DNA of 64,000 nt from Salinicola endophyticus (GTDB lineage Bacteria > Pseudomonadota > Gammaproteobacteria > Pseudomonadales > Halomonadaceae): contig NZ_PZJO01000005.1 in the NCBI RefSeq assembly GCF_003206575.1, forward strand, positions 33,476 to 97,475, written 5' to 3'. How positions within the stretch are numbered: the stretch's first letter is position 1; each line of letters begins with the position of its first letter. Below are positions 39,686 through 47,352 of this stretch, piece after piece. The notes beneath the pieces were generated by a model that had not been told where the DNA came from, did no database searches, and saw only the letters and a program-made list of their open reading frames with translations. The translations under genes were made by a program, and so were the position numbers.

Positions 39686-41155
39686 TCAGAATGGGTAGCT
39701 CGGTGGCGTCTCCTTGAGCGTGACCCACTGCCAGTGGGTGTACTGCTCCCAGTCGGCTGGGCCGCCGACGCTGGTGCCGTTGCCCGAGCTGCCGGTGCCG
39801 CCGAAGGGGTTGACCACCTCGTCGGCGACGGTCTGGTCGTTGATGTGTAGAAGCCCGGTGTGGAGCTTGTCGCCCAGCGCCATGGCGCGTCCCACCGAGG
39901 CCGAGAGAATCCCCGCGGAGAGGCCGTAGTCGGTTGAGTTGGCCAGCGCCGCGGCCTCGTCGTCGTCGTCGAAGACGATCACGTTGGCCACTGGGCCGAA
40001 GATCTCCTCGTCGAAGGCACGCATGCCCGGGCGCACGTTGGAGAGCACGGTGGCGGCGTAGAACAGCCCCTCGTGGGTGCCGCCGGCTTCGAGCACTGCA
40101 CCGGCGGCGACGCTGTCATCGACGATCGCCTTGACGTGATCGAGCTGGCGCCGGTCGATGATCGGCCCCAGCGCCACCGTGTCCTTGGCCGGGTCGCCCA
40201 CCGGCAGCTGGCGTGCCTTCTCGGCCAGACGCTCGGTCAGCGCCGCGGCCAGGCGGCGCTGGACCAGCACACGGCCGGTGGCCATGCAGATCTGGCCCTG
40301 GTGGAAGTAGGCACCGAAGGCGATCGCCGATACCGCCTGGTCGAGGTCGGCGTCGTCGAGCACGATCAGCGAGTTCTTGCCGCCCAGCTCCAGCGACACC
40401 TTCTTGAGATGGCGCCCCGCCAGCTCGCCGATCCGACGCCCGGCGGCGGTGGAGCCGGTGAAGGCGATCATCGGCACGCCAGGCGCCTCGACCAGCGCCT
40501 GGCCGGCCTCGGCATCCCCTGGCAGCACGTGCAGCAGCCCTTTGGGCAGGCCGGCGGCGCTGAGGACCTCGGCGATTGCCAAGCCGCCGGCGTAAGGGGT
40601 GCGCGGATCGGGCTTGATCACCACGGCGTTGCCCACGGCCAGCGCCGGCGCCACCGAGCGCAGCGACAGCACCAGCGGGAAGTTGAACGGTGAGATCACG
40701 CCGACCACACCGAGCGGCAGGCGGCGTGCAAGGCTCAGTCGTCCGGGGGGACTCGGCAGGACCTGACCGGTGGCCTGCAGCGGCATGGCGGCGGCGCGCT
40801 GCAGCAGTACGATCGCCTCGCGCACCTCGTGCTCGCCCTTGGGCAGGATCGCCCCCGTCTCGCGGGCGATCAGGCTCGCCACCGCGGGCGCCTGCGCTTC
40901 GAGCAGCGCGGCGGCGCGATGGAATACCGCGGCGCGTTCGCGGGGCGGGGTCGCAGCCCAGGCGCGCTGGGCTTCCCGGGCCTGGGTCACGGCGCGCGTG
41001 ACGGCGGCGGCATCGGCCTTGCCCACGGTATGCAGCGGCGTGCCGGCGGCGGGCTCGATCACCGTCAGGGTGGCGTCGGCCTCGATCCAGTCACCGTCGA
41101 ACAGCTTGGCGTGCCAGCGCGCGGGGTCGGGGAGTCGGATGGGGGTATCGCTCAT
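39686..41155 (-). CDS. vdh: Vanillin (aromatic aldehyde) dehydrogenase
   Basis: NAD-dependent aldehyde dehydrogenase of 489 residues, oxidising vanillin to vanillate. Motifs: ISPFNFPLVLSLRSVAPAL, FTGSTAAGRRIGELA at the NAD site, the general-base Glu in LELGGKNSLIVLDDADLD, the nucleophilic Cys in GQICMATGRVL, and EEIFGPVANVIVFDDD. The C-terminus (GGTGSSGNGTSVGGPAD..., ending near YPF) is typical of the benzaldehyde/vanillin dehydrogenase branch. ATG 41155 has GGAGAT upstream; the frame is open further up but unlike the family. Coniferaldehyde could be a second substrate, since no other aldehyde dehydrogenase is in the cluster. Confidence 0.9.
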   Translation of the reverse strand: MSDTPIRLPDPARWHAKLFDGDWIEADATLTVIEPAAGTPLHTVGKADAAAVTRAVTQAREAQRAWAATPPRERAAVFHRAAALLEAQAPAVASLIARETGAILPKGEHEVREAIVLLQRAAAMPLQATGQVLPSPPGRLSLARRLPLGVVGVISPFNFPLVLSLRSVAPALAVGNAVVIKPDPRTPYAGGLAIAEVLSAAGLPKGLLHVLPGDAEAGQALVEAPGVPMIAFTGSTAAGRRIGELAGRHLKKVSLELGGKNSLIVLDDADLDQAVSAIAFGAYFHQGQICMATGRVLVQRRLAAALTERLAEKARQLPVGDPAKDTVALGPIIDRRQLDHVKAIVDDSVAAGAVLEAGGTHEGLFYAATVLSNVRPGMRAFDEEIFGPVANVIVFDDDDEAAALANSTDYGLSAGILSASVGRAMALGDKLHTGLLHINDQTVADEVVNPFGGTGSSGNGTSVGGPADWEQYTHWQWVTLKETPPSYPF

Positions 41156-41180
41156 GGCGCATCTCCACAGGGGTGAGGGG

Positions 41181-41945
41181 TCACAGGGCGGTGGCTGCCA
41201 GGCCGCCGTCGATGGGTAGATTAACGCCGTTGATCCAGCGCGCAGCGTCGGAGAGCAGGAACACGATCCCCTCGGCCACCTCGTCGGCAAACGCCGGGCG
41301 CTTCATCTTGGCCGCATCCGCGGCCACCCGATCGGGGCCCAGCATGGTGACGAAGTCGTCCAGGATGGGGGTGAACACCGGTCCGGGGGCGACGCAGTTG
41401 ACGCGCACGTCGTGGCTCGCGAACCAGGGCCGCGAGCAGCGTGCGCTCCAGACGATCAGCGCCTCCTTGAAGTACTGATAGCAGCTCTCGGCCGGCACCG
41501 GATTGGCCGTCAGCCACTGCTCGCCGGCGGCGAAGTCGGGGGTGTCGGCGAGGGCGCGATGGGCTGCCAGACGTTCGGCCCAGGCGGCGCCGAGGATCGA
41601 GGCGACATTGACCACGCTGCCGCCGGTGAGCCGCGGCAGCAGCGCCTGGCTCAGATGGCGCAGACCCAGATAGTTGACCCTTGCCACCAGCGCCGGATCG
41701 GCGGTGCCGGGTACTCCGGCGATATTGGCCAGCCCGTCGAGGCGTGCGGGAAGAGCCGCGATCAGGGCGTCGATCGCCTGCGGATCGCTCAGATCGGCCT
41801 GGTGAAAGGCGTCCAGGGTCATGTCGACCGGATGGCGGTCGACCCCGATCACCCGGGCGCCGTGAAAGCGCGCCAGACGCGCCACTTCGTTGCCGATACC
41901 CGAGGCGACACCGGTGACCACCAGGGTTTTGCCGTAGAGTTGCAT
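41181..41945 (-). CDS. calA: Coniferyl-alcohol dehydrogenase (SDR family)
   Basis: 254-residue short-chain dehydrogenase: TGVASGIGNEVARLARFHG coenzyme site, NIAGVPG in place of NNAG, VNVASILGAAW with the Ser, and YQYFKEAL holding the Tyr-x3-Lys dyad. The insertion around LTANPVPAESCYQYFKEA and the close relation to 3-alpha-hydroxysteroid dehydrogenase/carbonyl reductases are typical of the coniferyl-alcohol dehydrogenase (CalA) group. It would feed coniferaldehyde into the ferulate route. ATG 41945 has GAGGAGT upstream. It lies between the transporter and vdh with gaps of 35 and 25 bases, so operonic. Confidence 0.82.
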   Translation of the reverse strand: MQLYGKTLVVTGVASGIGNEVARLARFHGARVIGVDRHPVDMTLDAFHQADLSDPQAIDALIAALPARLDGLANIAGVPGTADPALVARVNYLGLRHLSQALLPRLTGGSVVNVASILGAAWAERLAAHRALADTPDFAAGEQWLTANPVPAESCYQYFKEALIVWSARCSRPWFASHDVRVNCVAPGPVFTPILDDFVTMLGPDRVAADAAKMKRPAFADEVAEGIVFLLSDAARWINGVNLPIDGGLAATAL

Positions 41946-41980
41946 GTCTAGACTCCTCTGCGCGATGGCATGATCGCGCC

Positions 41981-42973
41981 TTAGAAACTGTGGACGAACT
42001 GCAGGTTGAGGCTGTTGCCGGCGGCGGCGTTCTCGACCTTCAGCGGAAAGTAGAGATTGACGTTGAGCAGGTTGTTGGCGTCGAAGCGATAGGAACCGCC
42101 CGGCCCCAGATAGAGCAGGGTCTGGCGTGAATCGGCCACGCGCTCGCCATTGGTGCGGTTGTCGCTCAACTGGCGCAGGTAGAAGCCGTTGATGCCCAGG
42201 CGCAGCGCATCGTTGACGGCGTAGGAGCTGGCGAGGTTGATCCAGGCGGCATCCCCGGCCTGGCCGTTGTGGAACGCAAAGCCGGGGATGGTGGGCGGGG
42301 CGCCGGCGCGGTCGGTCTCGAAGTTGTAGAGGTAGTTGAGGCGGGCGCTGATCTCCCACGCCGGGGTGGGCAGCACGGTCATGGCCCAGTTGGGCAGCAG
42401 CGACCAGTAGCCATCGCCGGGGTTGAGGGCGCGGTCGCGATCGAACTTGCCCACCGGCGCGATCACGTCGAACTCGAAGCGCTGGGAGAACACCGGGCGC
42501 CCCTGGCGCAGGATCGGGGCCATCTGCAGATAGGGGCCGAAGGTGATGTCACCCAGCCCGAAGCCGTTGTCGCGCAGGGTGACTGGGCTGTCGTCGGCGA
42601 AGGAGGCGTGCAGATTGACCAGCGGCACCAGGGCGGTGAAGCCGAGCCAGCCACCCCACAGACGATAGGGCGAGGTGTAGGCGAACTGGGTGATCAGTGC
42701 GGTGGTGTCGATCTGCGGATCACGAAAGGCGGGGGAGTCGTCGCCGTTGGCGTCCTTGATCGCGTCGAGGTGCGAAAGGCGCGCGTACTGAATGTAGGTC
42801 CAGCCCTCTCCGAGGCGGCCGAAGCCATCCATGAAGCTGGTGCCGCCGGTGTTCAGGCCGGAGCGCAGCTGCACCGTCTGCGGCATCGACTGGGCGTCGG
42901 CCTGGGGGGCGAGCAGCAGCCCCGCGGCGAGGGTCAGGGCCAGGCTCAGCAGTGCCCGGGTGGCACGGCTCAG
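41981..42973 (-). CDS. Outer-membrane transporter of the phenol-degradation (MetA_deg) family, non-canonical start
   Basis: Beta-barrel protein related to the meta-pathway phenol-degradation porins: DITFGPYLQMAPIL, FEFDVIAPVGKFDRDR, YWSLLPNWAMTVLP, NYLYNFET, LYLGPGGSYRF and a C-terminal Phe (LQFVHSF). A clear signal peptide (SRATRALLSLALTLAAGLLL, cleavage near ADA) starts just after a CTG codon at 42971-42973 that overlaps the marR stop codon as CTGA. No ATG, GTG or TTG lies within about 100 codons upstream in this frame, and the next ATG is inside the mature protein. I therefore propose CTG initiation coupled to marR termination (330 residues). The role would be uptake of hydroxycinnamates or coniferyl alcohol across the outer membrane. 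Confidence 0.78.
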   Translation of the reverse strand: MSRATRALLSLALTLAAGLLLAPQADAQSMPQTVQLRSGLNTGGTSFMDGFGRLGEGWTYIQYARLSHLDAIKDANGDDSPAFRDPQIDTTALITQFAYTSPYRLWGGWLGFTALVPLVNLHASFADDSPVTLRDNGFGLGDITFGPYLQMAPILRQGRPVFSQRFEFDVIAPVGKFDRDRALNPGDGYWSLLPNWAMTVLPTPAWEISARLNYLYNFETDRAGAPPTIPGFAFHNGQAGDAAWINLASSYAVNDALRLGINGFYLRQLSDNRTNGERVADSRQTLLYLGPGGSYRFDANNLLNVNLYFPLKVENAAAGNSLNLQFVHSF

Positions 42974-43428
42974 GCCAGATGTTCGAGCCGCGCCAGTGCG
43001 GCCAGCAGTGCCTCGCCGTGGGTCGGTCCGAGCTGCTCCAGCAGCCGCGCTTCCATCTCGCGTACCGCTAGCTCGGTCTCGTCGAGCAGCTCCTTGCCCG
43101 CGGCGGTCAGATGCAGGTGCTGCATGCGCCGATCCTGCTGGCCGCGAACCTGGCGCAGCAGCCCGCGCTTCATCAGTCGCGCCACCACGATGGCCAGGTT
43201 GGGCGGTGAGACGTCCAGTATCTCGGCCAGCTGGCGTTGATTGACGCCCGGGTTGGCATCCACCAGTACCAGCAGCGAATAGTCCACCGGCTTGAGCTCG
43301 AAGCGAGCCATGCACTCCAGGAACAGGCGGCGTATGCGCAGCTCGGTGCGGGTGATGCGGAACCCGAGTAGACGCGTCAGGCGCGACTGGTCGAGCGTGT
43401 CGGGGGAAGCTGGGGCATCTGAAGTCAT
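42970..43428 (-). CDS. MarR-family regulator of the ferulate cluster
   Basis: 152-residue winged-helix regulator: N-terminal dimerisation helix (TELRIRRLFLECMARFELK), helix-turn-helix (QRQLAEILDVSPPNLAIVVA), wing (QVRGQQDRRMQHLHLT) and C-terminal dimer helix. Members such as FerC and CouR bind hydroxycinnamoyl-CoA esters and then release DNA, de-repressing ferulate genes; the same logic is likely here because the gene heads the cluster and the synthetase makes that CoA ester. ATG 43428 starts at MTSDAPASP; upstream open frame is not family-like. Its last codon overlaps the transporter start. Confidence 0.87.
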   Translation of the reverse strand: MTSDAPASPDTLDQSRLTRLLGFRITRTELRIRRLFLECMARFELKPVDYSLLVLVDANPGVNQRQLAEILDVSPPNLAIVVARLMKRGLLRQVRGQQDRRMQHLHLTAAGKELLDETELAVREMEARLLEQLGPTHGEALLAALARLEHLA

Positions 43429-44292
43429 GCGCGCGGGATCGGGCCTGGCGTAGAGAGAGCGAGACAGTACCGGACCCCGGCCGAGTGCCCCGCCCGGAGC
43501 GCGGGAGTGGGGCGCGACACGGCGTAGAGCCCGAAGCGTTCTCCCCATGATAGCGGCTGGTGGATCGATAGGAGCGCAGAACAGCAGTTTTTTGCCTTGT
43601 TGTTTTTGGCATGGTTGTTCTCCGGCAAGGGCGCGGATGGAGGATCGAGGCCGGTGGCAGAGTCACCTGGCCGGATGTGCCGCCGGCGCAACCCTCTCCC
43701 GCCAGCGCAGCAGCGACGTGCGAGGCGAGTATCCGCAAGAAAATAGTTATGATCCATAATCATTACGTCTAATAACTAGAGTCGGGGAGGCAGGATCTCT
43801 GTCTCGAGCGCGTTGGCAGATGCGCGATGCGGGTGAGCGATGGGGTGAGCGAGAGTGCCGCGAAGCGCGACCCCGAGGGGTGCGTGGGCCGGATGTGCAA
43901 GGGCATTCGAGCGCTCCGAAGCGCGCGATCCGAGACGATGCGGGCAAAGCCGGGCGTGGTGGCAGGGCGTGGGTAGAGAAAAAGAGGGGGTCAACGAACG
44001 AACGGATGGACGAAGTACGCGGGCAGGCCATGAGCCAATGCCCAAGAAGAGAGCGATGGCGCGGAAAGGGAAGGGATCGAGCGGTGAGAGCGTGCGAGTC
44101 AGAGGTGCGTGAGGAGAAAATGGATGCTCGAGGCGTCGTCGTCCAGAGCGCCAGCGAAAGACGCAAAAACGCCTATGCCAAGCCTGATTCAGACAGTTCT
44201 CGGTCCAAGACTCACGGGACAGGCTAGGGGAAATTGCAGCGAGGACAGGGGGTGTCCCGCAAAAACATCACATCGTGTGAAGCATGACAGCG
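43429..44292. other. Long gene-free region between the ferulate cluster and the tRNA-Leu array
   Basis: About 860 bases with no convincing gene. 43429-43743 is a leader-like part on the minus strand with an A-rich patch (on that strand) near 43575-43620. 43744-43772 holds a promoter/operator candidate. About 43800-44270 is markedly purine-rich on the plus strand (GAGAGAAAAAGAGGGGG-type sequence) with short ORFs of Arg/Glu/Gly-rich composition that look like translation of skewed DNA. A small hairpin GGACA-GGGGG-TGTCC lies at 44254-44268. No known structural RNA signature was recognised. Confidence 0.45.
43744..43772 (-). promoter_or_regulatory. Candidate promoter/operator of the ferulate cluster
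   Basis: On the minus strand TTAGAC (43767-43772), 17 bases, TAACTA (43744-43749). Within it lies TTATG-ATC-CATAA (43747-43759), a short palindrome of the size bound by MarR proteins. TAGTTAT/ATAACTA arms (43744-43750 and 43772-43778) form a second, wider inverted repeat. The block is A/T-rich in a GC-rich setting. It is 315 bases from the marR start, which would mean a long leader. Confidence 0.4.
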
Positions 44293-44379
44293 TGGTGCCC
44301 AGGAGAGGACTTGAACCTCCACGTCCGTAAGGACACTAGCACCTGAAGCTAGCGCGTCTACCAATTCCGCCACCTGGGC
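44293..44379 (-). tRNA. tRNA-Leu (anticodon CAG), copy 3 of the array
   Basis: 87 bases with a long variable arm, encoded CCA, acceptor stem GCCCAGG/CCTGGGC, anticodon loop TTCAGGT and T-loop GGTTCAAGTCC. Last in transcription order. Confidence 0.97.
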
Positions 44380-44408
44380 TTGTCATGCTTGCTGCGCGGG
44401 ATCGAGAT

Positions 44409-44495
44409 TGGTGCCCGGAAGAGGACTTGAACCTCCACGTCCGTAAGGACACTAGCACCTGAAGCTAGCGCGTCTACCAATTCCGCCATCCGGGC
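44409..44495 (-). tRNA. tRNA-Leu (anticodon CAG), copy 2 of the array
   Basis: Same body as its neighbours but acceptor stem GCCCGGA/TCCGGGC, the changes being paired on both sides so the stem is kept. Confidence 0.97.
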
Positions 44496-44544
44496 TCGAT
44501 CCTGGCCCTGTCTACCTCGATGATCGTCGCGTCGACGACCTCGA

Positions 44545-44631
44545 TGGTGCCCAGAAGAGGACTTGAACCTCCACGTCCGTAAGGACACTAGCACCTGAAG
44601 CTAGCGCGTCTACCAATTCCGCCATCTGGGC
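44545..44631 (-). tRNA. tRNA-Leu (anticodon CAG), copy 1 of the array
   Basis: First in transcription order, 14 bases downstream of the -10 box. Acceptor stem GCCCAGA/TCTGGGC; otherwise like the other two. All carry CCA. Confidence 0.97.
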
Positions 44632-44644
44632 CGAGGCGCGATGT

Positions 44645-44672
44645 ATAATACCGACTCTGCGGCCGAATGCAA
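44645..44672 (-). promoter_or_regulatory. Promoter of the tRNA-Leu array
   Basis: On the minus strand TTGCAT (44667-44672), 16-base spacer, TATTAT (44645-44650), then a GC-rich discriminator (ACATCGCGCC) before the first tRNA. Strong match for a stable-RNA promoter. Confidence 0.8.
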
Positions 44673-44816
44673 GCCTTTGTCGATAAACCTTCCGCTATCT
44701 CGCGCTGGCCCCTGCGCGAGGCGTAACTCCTTATCGTCATGGCGTTTCTGGGGCAGCGGAAACGGTGGGCGTGGCCTGTCGTCGGCAGATCCGCGCGCTT
44801 GCAACGCTGCCGATGG

Positions 44817-44845
44817 TTGGGTCGGAGGGGCGTGGCCGCTATACT
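44817..44845 (+). promoter_or_regulatory. Promoter upstream of rnr
   Basis: TTGGGT (44817-44822), 17-base spacer, TATACT (44840-44845). It lies about 80 bases before the rnr start and points away from the tRNA-Leu array. Confidence 0.6.
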
Positions 44846-44925
44846 TGACGCATGACCCATAAAGTAAATAACGGCAATTGCCGCCCGCCGCGTGACTCCC
44901 ACCCTGAAGCAAGGACGATGGCTGC

Positions 44926-47352
44926 ATGACTCATTGGACGTTGGACGACGATCCGCACGCGGCTCGCGAAACGGAAAAATATGACAATCCCGTACCCAGC
45001 CGCGAGTACCTGCTCGCCCGGCTCGAGGAGTACGGCAAGCCGATCACCCATGAGAACATGAGCGCCATGCTCGGGCTCGAGGACGACAACCAGCAGGAAG
45101 CGGTGCGTCGTCGTCTCGCCGCGATGGAGCGCGATGGCCAGATTCTGCGCGACCGCAAGGGTGCCTATGCGTTGATCGACAAGCTCGATCTGATCAAGGG
45201 GCGTATTCAGGGCCACCGCGACGGCATGGGCTTTCTGATTCGCCATGATGGTCGCAAGCCCGACCTGGTGCTGCCGCCGCGTCAGATGCGCCGCGTCTTC
45301 GACGGCGATGTGGTGCTGGCCCGGGTCAGCGGCCGCGATCGGCGTGGGCGCGACGAAGCCACCATCGTCGAGGTGCTGGCGCGCAACACCCAGACGCTGG
45401 TCGGTGTCTTCCGCCAGAACTCCCCTGAGTTCGCGGTGCTGATTCCCGAGAACTCGCGGATCAGCCAGGAAGTGATCATCCCGCACAGCGCCAGCCGGGG
45501 TGCCAAGGACGGGCAGATCGTCTCGGTCAACGTCACCCGCCAGCCGGAGACCCGCCAGCAGCCGGTGGGTGAGGTGGTCGAGGTGCTCGGTGAGCGCATG
45601 GACCCGGGCCTCGAGATCGATATCGCCATCCGTACCCATGACATCCCGGCGACCTTTCCGCCCGAGGTGGATCAGCAGATCGCCGGCATGTCGGCCGAGG
45701 TCCTGGAGCAGGACAAGCACGCCCGCATCGATCTACGCGATACGCCGCTGGTCACCATCGATGGTGAAGACGCCAAGGACTTCGACGACGCGGTGTGCGC
45801 GTGGAAGACCAAGTCCGGCAGCTGGAAGCTGATCGTCGCCATCGCCGACGTCTCCCACTATGTGCGTGGCGGCAGCGCGCTCGATGGCGAAGCCTACGTG
45901 CGTGGCAACTCGGTCTACTTCCCCGGTCAAGTGGTGCCGATGCTGCCGGAACTGCTCTCCAACGGCCTCTGCTCGCTCAACCCGCACGTCGATCGCCTGA
46001 CCATGGTGTGCGAGATGAACATCTCGCAGAGCGGCAATATCAGCCGTTACAAATTCTATGAGGCGGTGATCCGCTCCCACGCCCGACTCACCTACACCGA
46101 CGTCGGCACCATGCTGCACGAGGGCGACAGTGAGTCAGGGCAGGCGCTGCGCGAGCGCTACCGCGAGCTGGTGCCATCGCTGGAGAACCTGCACGCGCTC
46201 TACAAGGTGCTGCGCCAGGCCCGCGAAGTGCGCGGGGCGATCGACTTCGAGACCACCGAGACCCAGATCGTCTTCAACGACGAGCGCAAGATCGAGAAGA
46301 TCGTGCCGCGGACGCGTAACGACGCCCACAAGCTGATCGAGGAGTGCATGCTGGCGGCCAACGTGGCCACCGCGCGCTTCCTCGACAAGCACGACCTGCC
46401 GGCGCTCTACCGCGTTCACCAGCCGCCGGCCAGCGAGCGGTTGGAGAACCTGCGGGTGTTCCTCGGCGAGCTGGGTCTGACCCTGGGCGGCGGTGACGAC
46501 CCTTCGCCCAAGGATTACCAGGCGCTGCGCGAGGTGATCAAGGATCGCCCCGATGCCGACATCATCCAGACCGTGATGCTGCGTTCGATGAGCCAGGCGG
46601 TCTATTCGCCGCACAACGAGGGGCACTTCGGTCTCGCCTATCAGGCCTATGCGCACTTCACCTCGCCGATCCGCCGCTACCCCGATCTGCTGGTGCACCG
46701 CGCCATCCGCTCGGTGATCCGTGGCCCGCGCCAGACGCAGACGGTGATGCGCGCCGAGGGCGCACCGGTGGAGAAGCCGACCACCTGGTGCCCCTACACC
46801 TTCGAGCAGATGGTGGAGCTGGGCGAGCACTGCTCGATGACCGAGCGGCGCGCCGACGACGCCACCCGCGACGTCACCGACTGGCTCAAGTGCGAGTTCC
46901 TCTCCGACAAGGTGGGCGAGACCTACGAGGGCACCATTGCCTCGGTGACCCAGTTCGGGATCTTCGTGCGCCTCGATGACGTCTACGTCGAGGGGCTGGT
47001 GCACGTCACCTCGCTGCCCTCCGACTACTACCACTACGAGGCGGAGAAGCACCGCCTCAAGGGTGAACGCAGCGGCGTCGCCTATCGTCTGGGCGATGGC
47101 GTCACCGTGCGCGTGGCGCGGGTCGACCTCGACGACCGCAAGATCGATTTCGATCTCGCCGATGCCGCACCGCGCCACCGCAAGACGCCGCGCACGCGCA
47201 AGCCCGAGGGCGGCGGCGCCAGCGAGGCATCTGCCGAACAGGGGGCGCGCAAGCGCAAGCAGCGCCCGGGCAAGCGTGAGCGCCAGGGCGGCGACGACAA
47301 CAGCGGCGGCGGGCAGCGCCGCTCCCGCGGGCCGCGGCGCGGTAAGCGCTGA
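44926..47352 (+). CDS. rnr: Ribonuclease R
   Basis: 3'-5' processive exoribonuclease that degrades structured RNA and takes part in rRNA and tmRNA quality control. The 808 residues fit RNase R. Order: N-terminal helix-turn-helix (ENMSAMLGLEDDNQQEAV), two cold-shock domains, the RNB catalytic domain with the metal-binding Asp cluster (VTIDGEDAKDFDDAVCAW), HFTSPIRRYPDLLVHR, an S1 domain (YEGTIASVTQFGIFVRLDD), and a Lys/Arg-rich tail of ~50 residues (RKRKQRPGKRERQGG). AAGGA lies ten bases before ATG 44926. Its stop overlaps the rlmB start (TGATG), so translation is coupled. Confidence 0.96.
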   Translation: MTHWTLDDDPHAARETEKYDNPVPSREYLLARLEEYGKPITHENMSAMLGLEDDNQQEAVRRRLAAMERDGQILRDRKGAYALIDKLDLIKGRIQGHRDGMGFLIRHDGRKPDLVLPPRQMRRVFDGDVVLARVSGRDRRGRDEATIVEVLARNTQTLVGVFRQNSPEFAVLIPENSRISQEVIIPHSASRGAKDGQIVSVNVTRQPETRQQPVGEVVEVLGERMDPGLEIDIAIRTHDIPATFPPEVDQQIAGMSAEVLEQDKHARIDLRDTPLVTIDGEDAKDFDDAVCAWKTKSGSWKLIVAIADVSHYVRGGSALDGEAYVRGNSVYFPGQVVPMLPELLSNGLCSLNPHVDRLTMVCEMNISQSGNISRYKFYEAVIRSHARLTYTDVGTMLHEGDSESGQALRERYRELVPSLENLHALYKVLRQAREVRGAIDFETTETQIVFNDERKIEKIVPRTRNDAHKLIEECMLAANVATARFLDKHDLPALYRVHQPPASERLENLRVFLGELGLTLGGGDDPSPKDYQALREVIKDRPDADIIQTVMLRSMSQAVYSPHNEGHFGLAYQAYAHFTSPIRRYPDLLVHRAIRSVIRGPRQTQTVMRAEGAPVEKPTTWCPYTFEQMVELGEHCSMTERRADDATRDVTDWLKCEFLSDKVGETYEGTIASVTQFGIFVRLDDVYVEGLVHVTSLPSDYYHYEAEKHRLKGERSGVAYRLGDGVTVRVARVDLDDRKIDFDLADAAPRHRKTPRTRKPEGGGASEASAEQGARKRKQRPGKRERQGGDDNSGGGQRRSRGPRRGKR

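Noticed and set aside
42974-43738. A 255-codon extension of the transporter through marR and its leader
   Set aside because: The translation is low-complexity Arg/Ala/Gly; the signal peptide marks the true N-terminus near 42973.
43820-44227. Plus-strand ORFs in the purine-rich block
   Set aside because: Arg/Glu/Gly-rich products merely reflect the base skew; no ribosome-binding site or protein pattern.
44918-44929. A minimal ORF (ATG GCT GCA TGA) overlapping the rnr start
   Set aside because: The AAGGA is only two bases before its ATG, too close for initiation; better read as the rnr ribosome-binding site.
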